Part shown: piece by piece, positions 11,358 to 21,182 of the stretch
Numbering within the stretch: position 1 is the stretch's first letter
Layout: the number at the start of each line of letters is the position of its first letter
NCBI GenBank assembly: GCA_030447805.1
Contig: JAUJOE010000005.1
Coordinates: 154,231 to 218,230, forward strand
Length of the DNA stretch: 64,000 bases
Direction: 5' to 3'
Source: Nocardioidaceae bacterium
GTDB lineage: Bacteria > Actinomycetota > Actinomycetes > Propionibacteriales > Nocardioidaceae
The notes under the pieces: model-generated
Seen by the model: only the letters and a program-made list of their open reading frames with translations
Told to the model about the DNA's origin: nothing
Database searches by the model: none
Position numbers and translations under genes: made by a program

Positions 11358-12664
11358 GGCGCGGTGACGGCGGAGATGGAGCGCGCGAGGTCGCGGCCGA
11401 CCGCATCTGGGTCGAGCTCGACTCGACGGCCACTCGCGATCACCGACGTGACGTCGGCCGCCGTCGCGGCGAACACGACAGTGCCGCAGTCCGCTGCGGT
11501 TCCGGCGGTGCGTGGCGAGCTGGGGTCGAGTGTCACGAGGTCGGCCCAGGCTCCTGGCGCGATCTCACCAGCAGTGAACCCCAGCGACCGGTGTCCTCCC
11601 GCAGTGGCTGCATGGAGGAGGTCGGCTGCAGCCCAAGAGCCCCGCCGCCCTGAGCCAAGGCGCTCGTCGAGCTCTACCGCCCGCATCTCCTCGTGCATGT
11701 CGATGACCGCGTGACTGTCAGAGCCAAGGGTGAGGGTCGCACCTGCGTCGGCCAGCTGGCGCGACGGCCCGATGCCGTCGGCCAGGTCACGCTCGGTGGT
11801 CGGGCAGAAGCAGGCGTTGCACTTCGCTTGCCCGAGCAGGGCAATGTCGCTGGCAGTGAGGTGGGTGGCGTGGACGGCTGAGAGCCGCTCGCTGAGCACG
11901 CCGTGTACGGCGAGCAGCTGGGTCGGCGTACAGCCGTGGCGTTGTAGGCAGGCGGTGTTCTCGGCGACCTGCTCCGACAGGTGCACGTGCAGCGGCGCCT
12001 TGGGCAGTGCCGACGCGACGTCACCAAGCGCCGTATGCGGGACCGCCCGGACCGAGTGGATCGCCGCACCGACGACAACGGCTGGGTCAGCGACGTCTGC
12101 ATCGAGGGCGCTCACCCGGTCGCGCCAGGCGTCGACCGTGCCGTCGCTGAACCGCCGCTGCACACCACTCGGCTCGGCCCCGAACCCCGCAGACAGGTAG
12201 CAGGTGTCGAGCAGGGCGATGCGGAGCCCGGCGTCCCGGGCGGCCTGTACGACGGCGTGCCCCATCGCGTTCGCGTCGTCGTACGGCGCACCGCCGGGGC
12301 CGTGGTGCAGGTAGTGGAACTCGCCCACAGCGGTGATGCCGGTCAGCGCCATCTCCCGGTAGGTGGCGAGGGCGAGGGCGTAGTAGGTGTCGGGGTCGAG
12401 GCGGTCGGCGACGGCGTACATCGTCTCCCGCCAGGTCCAGAAGTCCCCGCGCTGCTGCTGGGTGCGCGCCCGCAGCGCCCGGTGGAAGGCGTGGCTGTGA
12501 CAGTTTGCGAACCCGGGGATGGTCAGGCCGGACAGGCGCTCGGCCACCTGAGGTGGTTCGCCTTCGCTGACGTTGGTGATATGGGGGCCGTCGACCGCGA
12601 CGACGACGCCGTCGACGAAGCCGCTGGAGCCCAGCCAGGCCCGCTCACACCAGTACGTCGTCAC
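11354..12664 (-). CDS. hutF: formimidoylglutamate deiminase HutF
   Basis: Amidohydrolase converting N-formimidoyl-L-glutamate to N-formyl-L-glutamate and ammonia, the fourth step in the five-step histidine pathway. Metal and active-site motifs are in place: [18 protein letters not shown] near residue 60, [17 protein letters not shown], and [16 protein letters not shown] with the catalytic Asp. Its 436-residue length is normal. The start overlaps the stop of the upstream M20 gene by four bases, and its stop overlaps the hutI start likewise, so three genes are tightly coupled. HutF rather than HutG-type formiminoglutamase indicates the route through formylglutamate. Confidence 0.94.
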   Translation of the reverse strand: MTTYWCERAWLGSSGFVDGVVVAVDGPHITNVSEGEPPQVAERLSGLTIPGFANCHSHAFHRALRARTQQQRGDFWTWRETMYAVADRLDPDTYYALALATYREMALTGITAVGEFHYLHHGPGGAPYDDANAMGHAVVQAARDAGLRIALLDTCYLSAGFGAEPSGVQRRFSDGTVDAWRDRVSALDADVADPAVVVGAAIHSVRAVPHTALGDVASALPKAPLHVHLSEQVAENTACLQRHGCTPTQLLAVHGVLSERLSAVHATHLTASDIALLGQAKCNACFCPTTERDLADGIGPSRQLADAGATLTLGSDSHAVIDMHEEMRAVELDERLGSGRRGSWAAADLLHAATAGGHRSLGFTAGEIAPGAWADLVTLDPSSPRTAGTAADCGTVVFAATAADVTSVIASGRRVELDPDAVGRDLARSISAVTAP

Positions 12665-13860
12665 GCCGCGAGCTCGGTCAGCACGGTGGCCAGCGCCTCG
12701 ACACCGGCAAGGCAGTCGGCCATCTCGGCGTACTCGGCCGGTGAATGCGAGATGCCCGACGGGTTTCGGACGAAGAGCATTGCCGAGGGGATGCCGGCGA
12801 GCTGGAGGATCCCCGCGTCGTGGCCAGCGCCCGTCGGGATCTGGGGAGCGTCGTCGAGTACGGCGGCCAGCCGGGCACCGAGCGGAACGTCGAAGTCCAC
12901 GGTCGGTGAGCCCGACTCCGCGGTCACCGTCACCGTCGTACCGTCGCGTTCGGCACGCTCTCGGGCCTGCCGCTCGACCGCCGCGACGAGTTGGTCGACC
13001 ATGGCGGCGTCCGGTCCGCGGGCGTCGAGCCAGGCACGCACCTCTTCGGGGATGGCGTTGGTGACGTTCGGGTATACCTCCAGGCGGCCGAACGTGGCTC
13101 TGGCGCCACTCAGCCGCGCCTGCTTGTTAGCGGCCAGGGCCGTCATGGCGTAGGTGAGCATGGGGTCGCGGCGGTCGTCCATCCGGGTCGCGCCCGCGTG
13201 GTTTGGCTCGCCGGCGAAGTCGAACCGCCAGCGGCCATGCGCCCAGCTGTTCGACGCCACCGCGATGGCGCGATCCCGGTTCACCAGGTCGCGGCCCTGC
13301 TCGACATGCAGCTCGACGTACGCCTCGACACCCTCGAGCAGACTGGACGGGCCGAGGTCAGGTTCGAGGCCCGCCGTGCTCATGGCGTCGAGCAGCCACA
13401 CGCCGTCGCGGTCGCGCAGCGATGCGGCTGCCTCCGCGCTCAGCTGGCCGGTGGCGAGCCGCGAGCCCAGGCAGGCGAGGCCGAAGCGCGACCCTTCCTC
13501 CTCGACGAACATCGCCACCCCGATCGGCTTATTCGGCACGACGCCGCGGTCACGCAAGGCGTCGAGGGCGGCGAACGACGAGACGACGCCTAGTGGCCCG
13601 TCGAAGGCCCCGCCGTTGTCGACGGAGTCAAGGTGCGAGCCGATGAGGACGCCCGCACCGGCGGATCCCTCAGGGCGCCACCATGCGATTGCGTTTCCCT
13701 GGCCGTCGTATGTGACGTCAAGGCCTCGGGCCGCTGCTTCGTGTGCGTACCAGGCGACAAGCTCCCGTTCCGCCGATGCGAACGGTGCGCGGAAGTATCC
13801 CCCGGTCGAGGCGCTGCGGCCGATCGGCAGCAGGTCCGCCCACATCTCCTCGAAGCTCAC
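12661..13860 (-). CDS. M20-family amidohydrolase (allantoate amidohydrolase-like), candidate formylglutamate deformylase
   Basis: Di-metal amidohydrolase of the M20 hydantoinase/carbamoylase/allantoate amidohydrolase family. Metal-binding motifs are visible: GSHLDSVDNGGAFDGPLGV, FVEEEGSRFG, ELHVEQG, and the C-terminal GAGHDAGILQLAG. Enzymes of this family cleave N-carbamoyl or amidino groups from amino acids. The gene starts the three-gene hut unit with hutF and hutI and no HutG-type deformylase is present, so I infer it hydrolyses N-formylglutamate to glutamate and formate. I take the GTG at 13860 (reads VSFEEMWADLLPIG); a longer in-frame extension to 14256 is not conserved-looking and overlaps the divergent nitroreductase. 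Confidence 0.85.
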   Translation of the reverse strand: MSFEEMWADLLPIGRSASTGGYFRAPFASAERELVAWYAHEAAARGLDVTYDGQGNAIAWWRPEGSAGAGVLIGSHLDSVDNGGAFDGPLGVVSSFAALDALRDRGVVPNKPIGVAMFVEEEGSRFGLACLGSRLATGQLSAEAAASLRDRDGVWLLDAMSTAGLEPDLGPSSLLEGVEAYVELHVEQGRDLVNRDRAIAVASNSWAHGRWRFDFAGEPNHAGATRMDDRRDPMLTYAMTALAANKQARLSGARATFGRLEVYPNVTNAIPEEVRAWLDARGPDAAMVDQLVAAVERQARERAERDGTTVTVTAESGSPTVDFDVPLGARLAAVLDDAPQIPTGAGHDAGILQLAGIPSAMLFVRNPSGISHSPAEYAEMADCLAGVEALATVLTELAA

Positions 13861-14058
13861 CCGTGCAATATCCCAGACGCAACGTGCTCGCGGGATGCGC
13901 ATGTCTCTAGCTGGGCCCATCTGTGGAGTCCTTCCGGCATCTGGTGCCGGAGGAACTCCACAAACCGACACCCGACGGGTCACGTGCAAGCGAGAGCATC
14001 GCGTCGGGCGTCCGCTGGATGCGTGCCGTGGAGTGCTACGTCCGGGCAAGATGGTGGT

Positions 14059-14679
14059 GTGCAGTTCCAGCAGGTGGTCGACCGTCGCCGGATGGTGCGC
14101 AACTACACCGACGAGCCGGTCGACCCGGCCATTGTCGACCGGCTCTTGGCCAACGCGCTGCACGCGCCGAGCGCCGGCTTCAGCCAAGGTTGGGCGTTCC
14201 TGCTGCTCGACAGTCGCGACGACATCGAGAGGTTCTGGCGCTCCACCGAAGCACACGAGGGGTTGCCCGACAGGTGGCTCAGCGGTATGCAGCGCGCGCC
14301 GGTGATCGTCGTACCGCTGTCGTGCAAGCAGGTGTACCTCGACCGGTACGCCGCGCCCGACAAGGGCTGGACCGACAAGGACGAGGCGCGCTGGCCGGTG
14401 CCCTACTGGGACATCGACACGGGCATGGCGGCGCTACTGATCCTGCAGACGGCCACCGACGAGGGCCTCGGTGCGTGCTTCTTCGGTGTGCCCAGGGACA
14501 AGTGGGACCCGTTCCGAGCCGAGTTCGGCATCCCCGAGCAGTACACGCCGATCGGGGCGATCACCATCGGCCATCGCGCCCCCGACAAGCCGTCTCCTTC
14601 GCTGAAGCGCGGCCGCAAACCGGTTGCCGAGGTCGTACACCGGTCACACTGGGGATCCAAGCAGCACTCGGCCACCTGA
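14059..14679 (+). CDS. nitroreductase-family flavoprotein
   Basis: FMN-dependent oxidoreductase of the nitroreductase fold, 206 residues. The N-terminal substrate/FMN region reads FQQVVDRRRMVRNYTDEPVD, with the family's R(R/S)xxRxY pattern, followed by HAPSAGFSQGWAFLLLD. The late motif TDEGLGACFFGVPRD and the C-terminal GHRAPDKPSPSLKRGRKP complete the FMN site. I choose the GTG at 14059, which gives a standard N-terminus. It lies on the plus strand between two minus-strand hut transcription units and is tail-to-tail with the permease, 4 bases apart. Physiological substrate unknown; placement may be incidental to histidine use. Confidence 0.87.
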   Translation: MQFQQVVDRRRMVRNYTDEPVDPAIVDRLLANALHAPSAGFSQGWAFLLLDSRDDIERFWRSTEAHEGLPDRWLSGMQRAPVIVVPLSCKQVYLDRYAAPDKGWTDKDEARWPVPYWDIDTGMAALLILQTATDEGLGACFFGVPRDKWDPFRAEFGIPEQYTPIGAITIGHRAPDKPSPSLKRGRKPVAEVVHRSHWGSKQHSAT

Positions 14680-14683
14680 GGGC

Positions 14684-16144
14684 TTATGCGTCGGCTCGCA
14701 CCTGCTCGGGGTAGATCATCTCAGCGGGTGGGCGCGAGGTGCGCTTGGCCCACGGGTAGTAGATCAGCGCCGTGACAAAGAGTCCGACCAGCCACGAGAT
14801 GTCGGCGCCGCCGAGCGCCTCTGTCGCTGGCCCCGTGTACAGCTCCTGGGCGAGGAAGGGGAACTGCAAGAGGATGCCGAGGACGTACGACGACAACGCG
14901 GCCACGTTCCAGCGGCCGTAGCGGCCGTCGGGGTCGTAGAGGGCCGGGATGTCCACCCGTTCCTTCGACACCAGGTAGTAGTCGGTCAAGTTGATTGCGC
15001 TCCACGGTGTGAACACCGTGAGCAGGACGAGGATGAAGTTCCGGAAGTTTGTGAGGAAGTCCTCGCTCGCAAGCAGCGCGATCAGCACCGAGACCGCGAT
15101 GAAGCCGGCGATGTAGAGCCCGCGCGCGAACGGCCGGATGCGGTCGACGCCACTAAACGACGTCAACGTGGTCGTGATCGTCATGAACCCGCCGTACGCG
15201 TTGAGACAGTTCACGGTCAGCTTGCCGACCACGATGACGGCGTAGATCGCGATCGCGAGGATCGCGGGCCCGGCCAGGTCGCCGAGGAATCCGACCTGGT
15301 TGGCGATGAACGGCAGCTGGTTCTCCGGAAGCTGCGCGCTGGCCGACAGCGCCGCGAGCAGCGCGCCGAACGTCATCGACCACTGGGACCCGATGACCGT
15401 GCCGGCCAGCGTCCTCGAGAACGTCGCGCTCTCGTTGGTGTCGCGCGGGAGGTAGCGCGAGTAGTCCGCGACGTACGGGCCGAACGTCAGCTGCCACCCG
15501 GCCGCGAGCGAAATCGCCAGTAGGAACGTCACCACGTCGAAGTTCTGGTCGCTCAGCACCGCACCGACGTCGTACGTCGTCACGAGTCGGACAGCGAGAT
15601 AGACGAACCCCACGATGCCCACCACTGTCGAGATGCGACCCATGGCGTGGATGTAGCGGTATCCGAGCGTTGCCACCAGGAAAGTCAGCAGCCCGAAGAT
15701 GATGATGCCGAACGCGGCCGCGTCGACTGCCGCGATCTCGTTGATCGCCTGCCCCGCCAGGACCGTGCCGGTGGCTGCAAACCCGAGGTACATGATCACG
15801 ACGAGCACCAGCGGCAAGATGGCGCCGTACACGCCGAACTGTGCCCGGCTGGAGATCATCTGCGGCAGGCCCAGCCGTGGCCCCTGCGCAGAGTGCAGCG
15901 CCATCACGATGCCGCCGCAGATGTTGCCGATCAGCAGTCCGATGATCGCCCAGAGGGCATCGGCGCCGAATATCACCGCCAGCGCGCCGTCGACGATGGC
16001 GGTGATCTGCATGTTCGCCCCGAACCACAAGGTGAACTGGTTCGCCGGCGACCCGTGCCGCTCGTCGTCGGGCACGACGTCGATGGAGCGCCGCTCGATG
16101 CGGTTGACGATCGGCGCGGCGGTCTGTGTCGCTTGGGTGCTCAC
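14684..16144 (-). CDS. NCS1-family permease in the hut operon
   Basis: Twelve-helix transporter of the NCS1 (nucleobase-cation-symport 1) family, 486 residues. It begins with a soluble stretch ([18 protein letters not shown]) and then the substrate-site helix region [20 protein letters not shown]. Other family features are [20 protein letters not shown] and [22 protein letters not shown]1 members usually carry cytosine, purines, allantoin or hydantoins. Its start overlaps the hutU stop by four bases, so it is co-translated with urocanate hydratase. I infer uptake of histidine, urocanate or a related imidazole compound. Confidence 0.9.
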   Translation of the reverse strand: MSTQATQTAAPIVNRIERRSIDVVPDDERHGSPANQFTLWFGANMQITAIVDGALAVIFGADALWAIIGLLIGNICGGIVMALHSAQGPRLGLPQMISSRAQFGVYGAILPLVLVVIMYLGFAATGTVLAGQAINEIAAVDAAAFGIIIFGLLTFLVATLGYRYIHAMGRISTVVGIVGFVYLAVRLVTTYDVGAVLSDQNFDVVTFLLAISLAAGWQLTFGPYVADYSRYLPRDTNESATFSRTLAGTVIGSQWSMTFGALLAALSASAQLPENQLPFIANQVGFLGDLAGPAILAIAIYAVIVVGKLTVNCLNAYGGFMTITTTLTSFSGVDRIRPFARGLYIAGFIAVSVLIALLASEDFLTNFRNFILVLLTVFTPWSAINLTDYYLVSKERVDIPALYDPDGRYGRWNVAALSSYVLGILLQFPFLAQELYTGPATEALGGADISWLVGLFVTALIYYPWAKRTSRPPAEMIYPEQVRADA

Positions 16145-17856
16145 GAGCTGACCTCCTTCGCAGCGGTGCCCGCTGCGGACTCACGCTTCATGGGGATGGG
16201 GACGTCGCGTTCTGCGGCCACCTCGGCGGCGCGGTCGTAACCCGCGTCGACGTGCCTGATCACGCCCATCCCGGGGTCGTTGGTCAGCACCCGCTCGGCC
16301 TTTTGGGCGGCGAGCTCGGTGCCGTCGACCACCACCACCTGGCCGGCGTGGATCGAGCGCCCGATCCCGACTCCCCCGCCGTGGTGGATCGACACCCAGG
16401 AGGCGCCTGAGGCCACGTTGACCATGGCGTTGAGCAGCGGCCAGTCGGCGATCGCGTCGGAGCCGTCGAGCATGGCTTCCGTCTCCCGGTACGGCGACGC
16501 GACCGAGCCGCAGTCGAGATGGTCCCGCCCGATCACGACTGGCGCCTGCAGCTCACCGGAGGCGACCATGTCGTTGAAGCGCAACCCGGCCCGGTGCCGC
16601 TCGCCGTACCCGAGCCAGCAGATCCGCGCCGGCAGCCCCTGGTAGTGCACCTTCTCGCCCGCCTTGGTGATCCAGCGAGCGAGCAGCTCGTCGTCGGGGA
16701 ACAGGTCGAGGACCGCCCGGTCGGTCGCCGCGATGTCCTTGGGGTCGCCGGAGAGCGCGGCCCAGCGGAACGGGCCCTTGCCCTCGCAGAACAGCGGCCT
16801 GATGTACGCCGGCACGAAGCCGGGGTAGTCGAACGCCCGGTCGAAGCCGCCGAGCTTGGCCTCGGCGCGCAGCGAGTTGCCGTAGTCGAACACCTCCGCG
16901 CCCGCGTCGAGGAAGCCGACCATCGCCTCGCAGTGCCGCGCCATCGACTCCTGCGCCCGCGCGGTGAAGTCGGCGGGATCCTTCTCTCGGAACGCCACCC
17001 AGTCGTCGAACTCGACACCGGCCGGCAGGTACATCAGCGGGTCGTGGGCCGACGTCTGGTCGGTGACGATGTCGATCGGTGCACCCATCATCAGTAACTC
17101 AGGCACCAGCTCCGCGGCGTTGCCCAAGACGCCGATCGACAGCGGCTTTCGAGTATCTCTCGCCTCGACCGCCAGGTCGACGGCGTGCTTCACCGAGTCC
17201 GCCCGCACGTCGAGGTAGCCGTGCTCGATGCGGCGCCTGATGCGGGTGTCGTCGCACTCGACGCAGATGCAGACGCCGTCGTTCATCGTGACCGCCAGCG
17301 GCTGCGCGCCACCCATCCCGCCGAGGCCAGCGGTGAGGGTGATCGTTCCCGCCAGCGTCGGCTGGCCATTGTCGAGCCGGCCACCGGCCGCAAGCTTGGC
17401 GGCGATGGCGGCGAACGTCTCGTACGTGCCCTGCAAGATGCCCTGGGTGCCGATGTAGATCCACGACCCCGCGGTCATCTGCCCGTACATGGTCAGCCCC
17501 AGCGCCTCCAGGCGGCGGAACTCCTCCCAGTTGGCCCAGTCGCCGACCAGGTTGGAGTTCGCGATCAGCACCCGCGGCGCCCACTCGTGGGTACGCATCA
17601 CACCGACCGGGCGCCCGCTCTGCACCAGCAGGGTCTCGTCGCCGTGCAGGTCGGTGAGTGAGGCGATCAACGCGTCGTACGACGGCCAGTCCCGGGCTGC
17701 CTTGCCCGACCCGCCGTACACCACCAGCTGTTCAGGGTGCTCGGCCACCTCGGGGTCGAGGTTGTTCATCAGCATCCGCATCGGCGCCTCGGTCTGCCAG
17801 CTCCGGGCGGTCAGCGTCGTGCCGCGCGGAGCCTTGACGGTGCGTGGTCCACTCAT
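16141..17856 (-). CDS. hutU: urocanate hydratase HutU
   Basis: NAD-dependent urocanase, second step of histidine degradation, converting urocanate to imidazolone propionate. Family motifs are present: [31 protein letters not shown], the NAD-binding [48 protein letters not shown] and [17 protein letters not shown]. About 571 residues, normal length. I choose the ATG giving [12 protein letters not shown], the family N-terminus, instead of an in-frame ATG 12 codons earlier. It lies 41 bases after hutH and overlaps the permease start, forming a hutH-hutU-permease unit. Confidence 0.97.
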   Translation of the reverse strand: MSGPRTVKAPRGTTLTARSWQTEAPMRMLMNNLDPEVAEHPEQLVVYGGSGKAARDWPSYDALIASLTDLHGDETLLVQSGRPVGVMRTHEWAPRVLIANSNLVGDWANWEEFRRLEALGLTMYGQMTAGSWIYIGTQGILQGTYETFAAIAAKLAAGGRLDNGQPTLAGTITLTAGLGGMGGAQPLAVTMNDGVCICVECDDTRIRRRIEHGYLDVRADSVKHAVDLAVEARDTRKPLSIGVLGNAAELVPELLMMGAPIDIVTDQTSAHDPLMYLPAGVEFDDWVAFREKDPADFTARAQESMARHCEAMVGFLDAGAEVFDYGNSLRAEAKLGGFDRAFDYPGFVPAYIRPLFCEGKGPFRWAALSGDPKDIAATDRAVLDLFPDDELLARWITKAGEKVHYQGLPARICWLGYGERHRAGLRFNDMVASGELQAPVVIGRDHLDCGSVASPYRETEAMLDGSDAIADWPLLNAMVNVASGASWVSIHHGGGVGIGRSIHAGQVVVVDGTELAAQKAERVLTNDPGMGVIRHVDAGYDRAAEVAAERDVPIPMKRESAAGTAAKEVSS

Positions 17857-17897
17857 GCGCACTTCTCCTTTCCCAGCAAGTCCTTTCCCCACCCAGC

Positions 17898-19451
17898 TCA
17901 GCCCAGCGGTTCGACCAGGGCGGTGTTGGCGGCAGCGACGAGTGCGCCCGAACGCACCAACTCGACGGCTGCTGCTATCTCAGGCGACAGGTGCCGGTCC
18001 GGTCCCGGGCCGGCGACCCGCTCTCGCAGGGCAGCGACGACCGCCCCGGTTGCCGGCGCCGGTTTGAGCGGCTCCCGCAGATCGAGCCCGCGGGCGGCGG
18101 TGAGCACCTCGATCGCGAGCACCTGTCCGAGCGCGTCGACGCTGCGGCGAAGCTTGCGCGCGGACGACCAGCCCATGGAGACATGGTCCTCCTGCATCGC
18201 GCTGGAGGGAATGGAGTCGACGCTCGCGGGGTTTGCCAGCCGCTTGAGGTCCGAGACCAGGCCGGCTGCGGTGTACTGGGCGATCATGTGACCGCTGTCG
18301 ACGCCTGGGTCGGCCGCGAGGAACGGCGGCAGGCCGGCGTTGCGGGCGACGTCGAGGAACCTGTCGGTACGCCGCTCCGACATGCTCGCGACGTCGGCGA
18401 TCGGGATCGCGAGGATGTCGAGGACGTACGCCAGCGGCGCCCCGTGGAAGTTGCCGTTGCTCTCCACCCGGCCGTCAGCCAGCACGACAGGGTTGTCGAT
18501 CGCCGACGCCAGCTCCCGCCCCGCCACTGCTTCCGCGTAGTCGACGGTGTCTCGCGTCGCGCCGAGCACCTGCGGTGAGCAGCGCAACGAGTACGCGTCC
18601 TGCACTCGGTGACAATCCGGCCCGCGATGGCTCGCCACCACCTCTGAACCGTCGAGCAGCGCGCGCAGGTTCGCCGCCGAGACCGCCTGGCCCGGATGGG
18701 GCCGCAGCCCCTGCAGGTCGGCGGCGAAGACCCGGTCGGTGCCGAGCAGGCCTTCGACCGACATCGCCGCCGCGATGTCGGCGGTCGTGAGCAGATTTCG
18801 CAGGTCGGCGATCGCCAGCACCAGCATGCCGAGCATGCCGTCGGTGCCGTTGATCAGGGCCAGCCCCTCCTTCGCCGCCAGCTCGACCGGCCGCAGATCT
18901 GCGGCGGCGAGCGCTGCGCCGGCCGGACGGCGTACCCCCTCGGCGTCGGACACCTCGCCCTCGCCCATCAACGCCAGCGCACAGTGCGCAAGCGGTGCGA
19001 GGTCACCGGAGCAGCCAAGGCTGCCGTGCTCGTAGACGACCGGCGTGATGCGGTGCGTGATGAGGTCGGCAAGGGCTTGGGCTGTTTCCAGGCGTACGCC
19101 GGTGCGTCCCGTCGCGAGCGTCGACAGCCGCAGCAGCATCATCGCCCGCACGACCTCCGTCTCCACCACTGCGCCTGAGCCGGCTGCATGGGAGCGAATC
19201 AGCGACTTCTGCAGCTGAGCGCGCATCTCCTCGTGGATGTGCCGGGTCGCCAGCGCACCGAATCCGGTCGAGATCCCGTACGCCGGATTGGGCGACGCAG
19301 CCAGCTCGTCGACAGCCGCGCGCGATCGCTGAATCGCCGTTCGCACCTGCTCGCTCAGCTCGACGGCGGCGCCGTGCCGCGCGACCTGCACGACCTCGCC
19401 GATGCCGAGCGGCGAGACGTCGATGACGACTGGTTTCCCCACAGTCGCCAT
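17898..19451 (-). CDS. hutH: histidine ammonia-lyase HutH
   Basis: First enzyme of histidine degradation, releasing ammonia to form urocanate. The self-formed MIO electrophile comes from a tripeptide in [14 protein letters not shown] around residue 155. Here it is Cys-Ser-Gly, where many homologues have Ala-Ser-Gly; the essential Ser and Asp are kept. Other motifs: [25 protein letters not shown] and [15 protein letters not shown]. Length of 517 residues is typical. First gene of the hutH-hutU-permease unit; an IclR regulator lies about 850 bases upstream beyond an ATPase gene. Confidence 0.97.
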   Translation of the reverse strand: MATVGKPVVIDVSPLGIGEVVQVARHGAAVELSEQVRTAIQRSRAAVDELAASPNPAYGISTGFGALATRHIHEEMRAQLQKSLIRSHAAGSGAVVETEVVRAMMLLRLSTLATGRTGVRLETAQALADLITHRITPVVYEHGSLGCSGDLAPLAHCALALMGEGEVSDAEGVRRPAGAALAAADLRPVELAAKEGLALINGTDGMLGMLVLAIADLRNLLTTADIAAAMSVEGLLGTDRVFAADLQGLRPHPGQAVSAANLRALLDGSEVVASHRGPDCHRVQDAYSLRCSPQVLGATRDTVDYAEAVAGRELASAIDNPVVLADGRVESNGNFHGAPLAYVLDILAIPIADVASMSERRTDRFLDVARNAGLPPFLAADPGVDSGHMIAQYTAAGLVSDLKRLANPASVDSIPSSAMQEDHVSMGWSSARKLRRSVDALGQVLAIEVLTAARGLDLREPLKPAPATGAVVAALRERVAGPGPDRHLSPEIAAAVELVRSGALVAAANTALVEPLG

Positions 19452-19534
19452 TCCAGCCTTATCGCGGGGCTCGGGCTAGGGGTTGCCGGAGGCAGGAGTC
19501 TGGCATCCCAGACAGTGTGCTTCGCCTGAGGGGT

Positions 19535-20266
19535 TCAGTCGTCGGCAAGGAGGTGACGCAGGTAACGGTCGGGTGCCGCCAAGTACCGCTTCCAGTGTTG
19601 GACGAGCTCGAGCTCATCCCAGGTGGCCTCGCGCAGCCCCCACTCGCCCACCTCAAGGATCGCGGCGCCGGGCAGCGCGGCGAGCACCGGGGAGTGGGTG
19701 GCGCACAGGATCTGCGAGCGTTCGCTGACGAGTCGGTCGAAGACGCCCATCAGCGCCAGTGTCGAGGAGAAGGACAGCGCGGCCTCCGGCTCGTCGAGGC
19801 AGTAGAAGCCGGTGGAGTTGAACCGGGCGTCGAGCAGCTCGAGGAAGGACTCGCCATGGCTCATCTCGTGAAATCGGGGGTCGGGACGGTCAGTCGGGTG
19901 GTTCTCGAGGTAGGTGTACCAGCTGTGCATGGTCTCTGCCCGGAGGAAGAATCCCCACCGGCCGCTCCCGATTCCGCGTTGCAGCCGGATGGCGAAGTGC
20001 AGTGGGGACTCGGTCTCGCGGGTGGAGTGCCGGCCAAAAGCCGATCCGCCCTCGGGCGACAAGCCGTACGCGACAGCGATTGCTTCGACCAGCGTCGACT
20101 TGCCCGAGCCGTTCTCGCCGACGAGGAACGTGACACCGGGAGAAAGATCAAGCCCGTCTCGCAACAGCTGAGCGACGGCCGGGATAGTTGCCGGCCATCG
20201 ACCTGGCGGAAGCCCGGATGCGGCCTCCGGGAGGACACGCACGACCGGCGGCTGGTCGAAGTCCAC
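19535..20266 (-). CDS. AAA-family ATPase (ABC-ATPase-like fold), function unknown
   Basis: Small soluble ATPase of the AAA_21-like group, about 243 residues. Walker A is FLVGENGSGKSTLVEAIAVA. The ABC-like signature region reads EMSHGESFLELL, Walker B is GFYCLDEPEAALSF, and the late switch is ILCATHSPVLAALPGA. There is no membrane segment or transporter partner. I use the GTG at 20266 (VDFDQPPVVRVLPEA); a longer frame would overlap the start of the divergent IclR gene. Proteins like this occur alone in many bacteria and are usually annotated only as AAA ATPases. Role not known. Confidence 0.85.
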   Translation of the reverse strand: MDFDQPPVVRVLPEAASGLPPGRWPATIPAVAQLLRDGLDLSPGVTFLVGENGSGKSTLVEAIAVAYGLSPEGGSAFGRHSTRETESPLHFAIRLQRGIGSGRWGFFLRAETMHSWYTYLENHPTDRPDPRFHEMSHGESFLELLDARFNSTGFYCLDEPEAALSFSSTLALMGVFDRLVSERSQILCATHSPVLAALPGAAILEVGEWGLREATWDELELVQHWKRYLAAPDRYLRHLLADD

Positions 20267-20305
20267 ACGCGGCACCCTACGGCTGACGAGGGCTAGCCTG
20301 CCGTC

Positions 20306-21079
20306 ATGCCCGGCTCTCAAGCCCCCGCGGCGACTCGGGCGCTCAGGGCGCTGCGCTTCGTCGCCGCCCAGCCCGAACCGGTGGCACTCGACCGCATCGC
20401 CAAGGCGGTCGGAATGCCGCGCTCATCGGCGTACCACCTGATCAACGCCATGATCGCCGAGGGCTTCATCACTCACGTCGAGGACCAACACCGGTACGCC
20501 CTTGGTGTCGCCGCGTTCGAGGTGGGCAGTGGCTATTCGCGGCAGGCCCCGCTGCACCGGCTTGCGCGCCGGCCACTGGCTGACCTCGTCGACGCGCTGG
20601 GGGAGTCTGCCCACTTCGCGGTGCTCCACGGCCGCGATGTCTACTACGTGTTGGAGGAGCGGGCCGGTCACCGGCCACCGCTCGTCAGCGGCGTCGGCGT
20701 ACGCCTGCCAGCGCACCTGACGGCAAGCGGCCGGGCGATGCTCGCGGCGCTGCCCGCCGCTCAGGTTCGCGCGCTGTTCCCCGACGCGGCGGCCTTCGTC
20801 GCGCGGCACACCGATGCGCCGAGCACCCCGCGCGAGCTGACGGTCCTGCTTGCGCACACGCGCCGACGCGGCTACGCCACCGAGGAAGGCGACGTCACGC
20901 CGGGCTTCGCGTCGATCGCCGTACCCGTCCTCGATGCGGCCGGGCACCCGGTCGCTGCGGTTGCGGTGACCTATGAGACGGCTCGCGGCGTGGACGTCGA
21001 TCACGTCGTACGTCGAGTTCGCCGGACCGCTGACGCCCTCACCCGCCGGCTCGGCGGTTCGCCTCCCGGCACGTCGTAG
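20306..21079 (+). CDS. IclR-family transcriptional regulator
   Basis: Regulator of 257 residues. The N-terminal winged helix-turn-helix (VALDRIAKAVGMPRSSAYHL) is followed by a long effector-binding IclR domain from about residue 75, with PLVSGVGVRLPAHLTASGRA and GYATEEGDVTPGFASIAVPV. IclR proteins commonly control catabolic operons in response to the pathway substrate. As the only regulator next to the hut genes it is a good candidate for the hut regulator, though a non-hut ATPase gene intervenes. It is divergent from that ATPase, with 39 bases between the starts. Confidence 0.9.
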   Translation: MPGSQAPAATRALRALRFVAAQPEPVALDRIAKAVGMPRSSAYHLINAMIAEGFITHVEDQHRYALGVAAFEVGSGYSRQAPLHRLARRPLADLVDALGESAHFAVLHGRDVYYVLEERAGHRPPLVSGVGVRLPAHLTASGRAMLAALPAAQVRALFPDAAAFVARHTDAPSTPRELTVLLAHTRRRGYATEEGDVTPGFASIAVPVLDAAGHPVAAVAVTYETARGVDVDHVVRRVRRTADALTRRLGGSPPGTS

Positions 21080-21182
21080 TTGGCGGTCACCGCCGGTGGG
21101 ATGCTTGTCACAGCGGCTGCGCAAGCCGCGGCCGGCAGGCGCCGGTTAAGGTCACGATGGATCTGCAGAGCGAGGAGTGACC

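Noticed and set aside
10233-11714. 493-codon plus-strand frame over hutI/hutF
   Set aside because: No recognisable domain and it lies antisense to conserved hutI and hutF sequence.
12661-14256. 531-residue version of the M20 amidohydrolase
   Set aside because: The extra N-terminal 130 residues are not family-like and overlap the divergent nitroreductase coding region.
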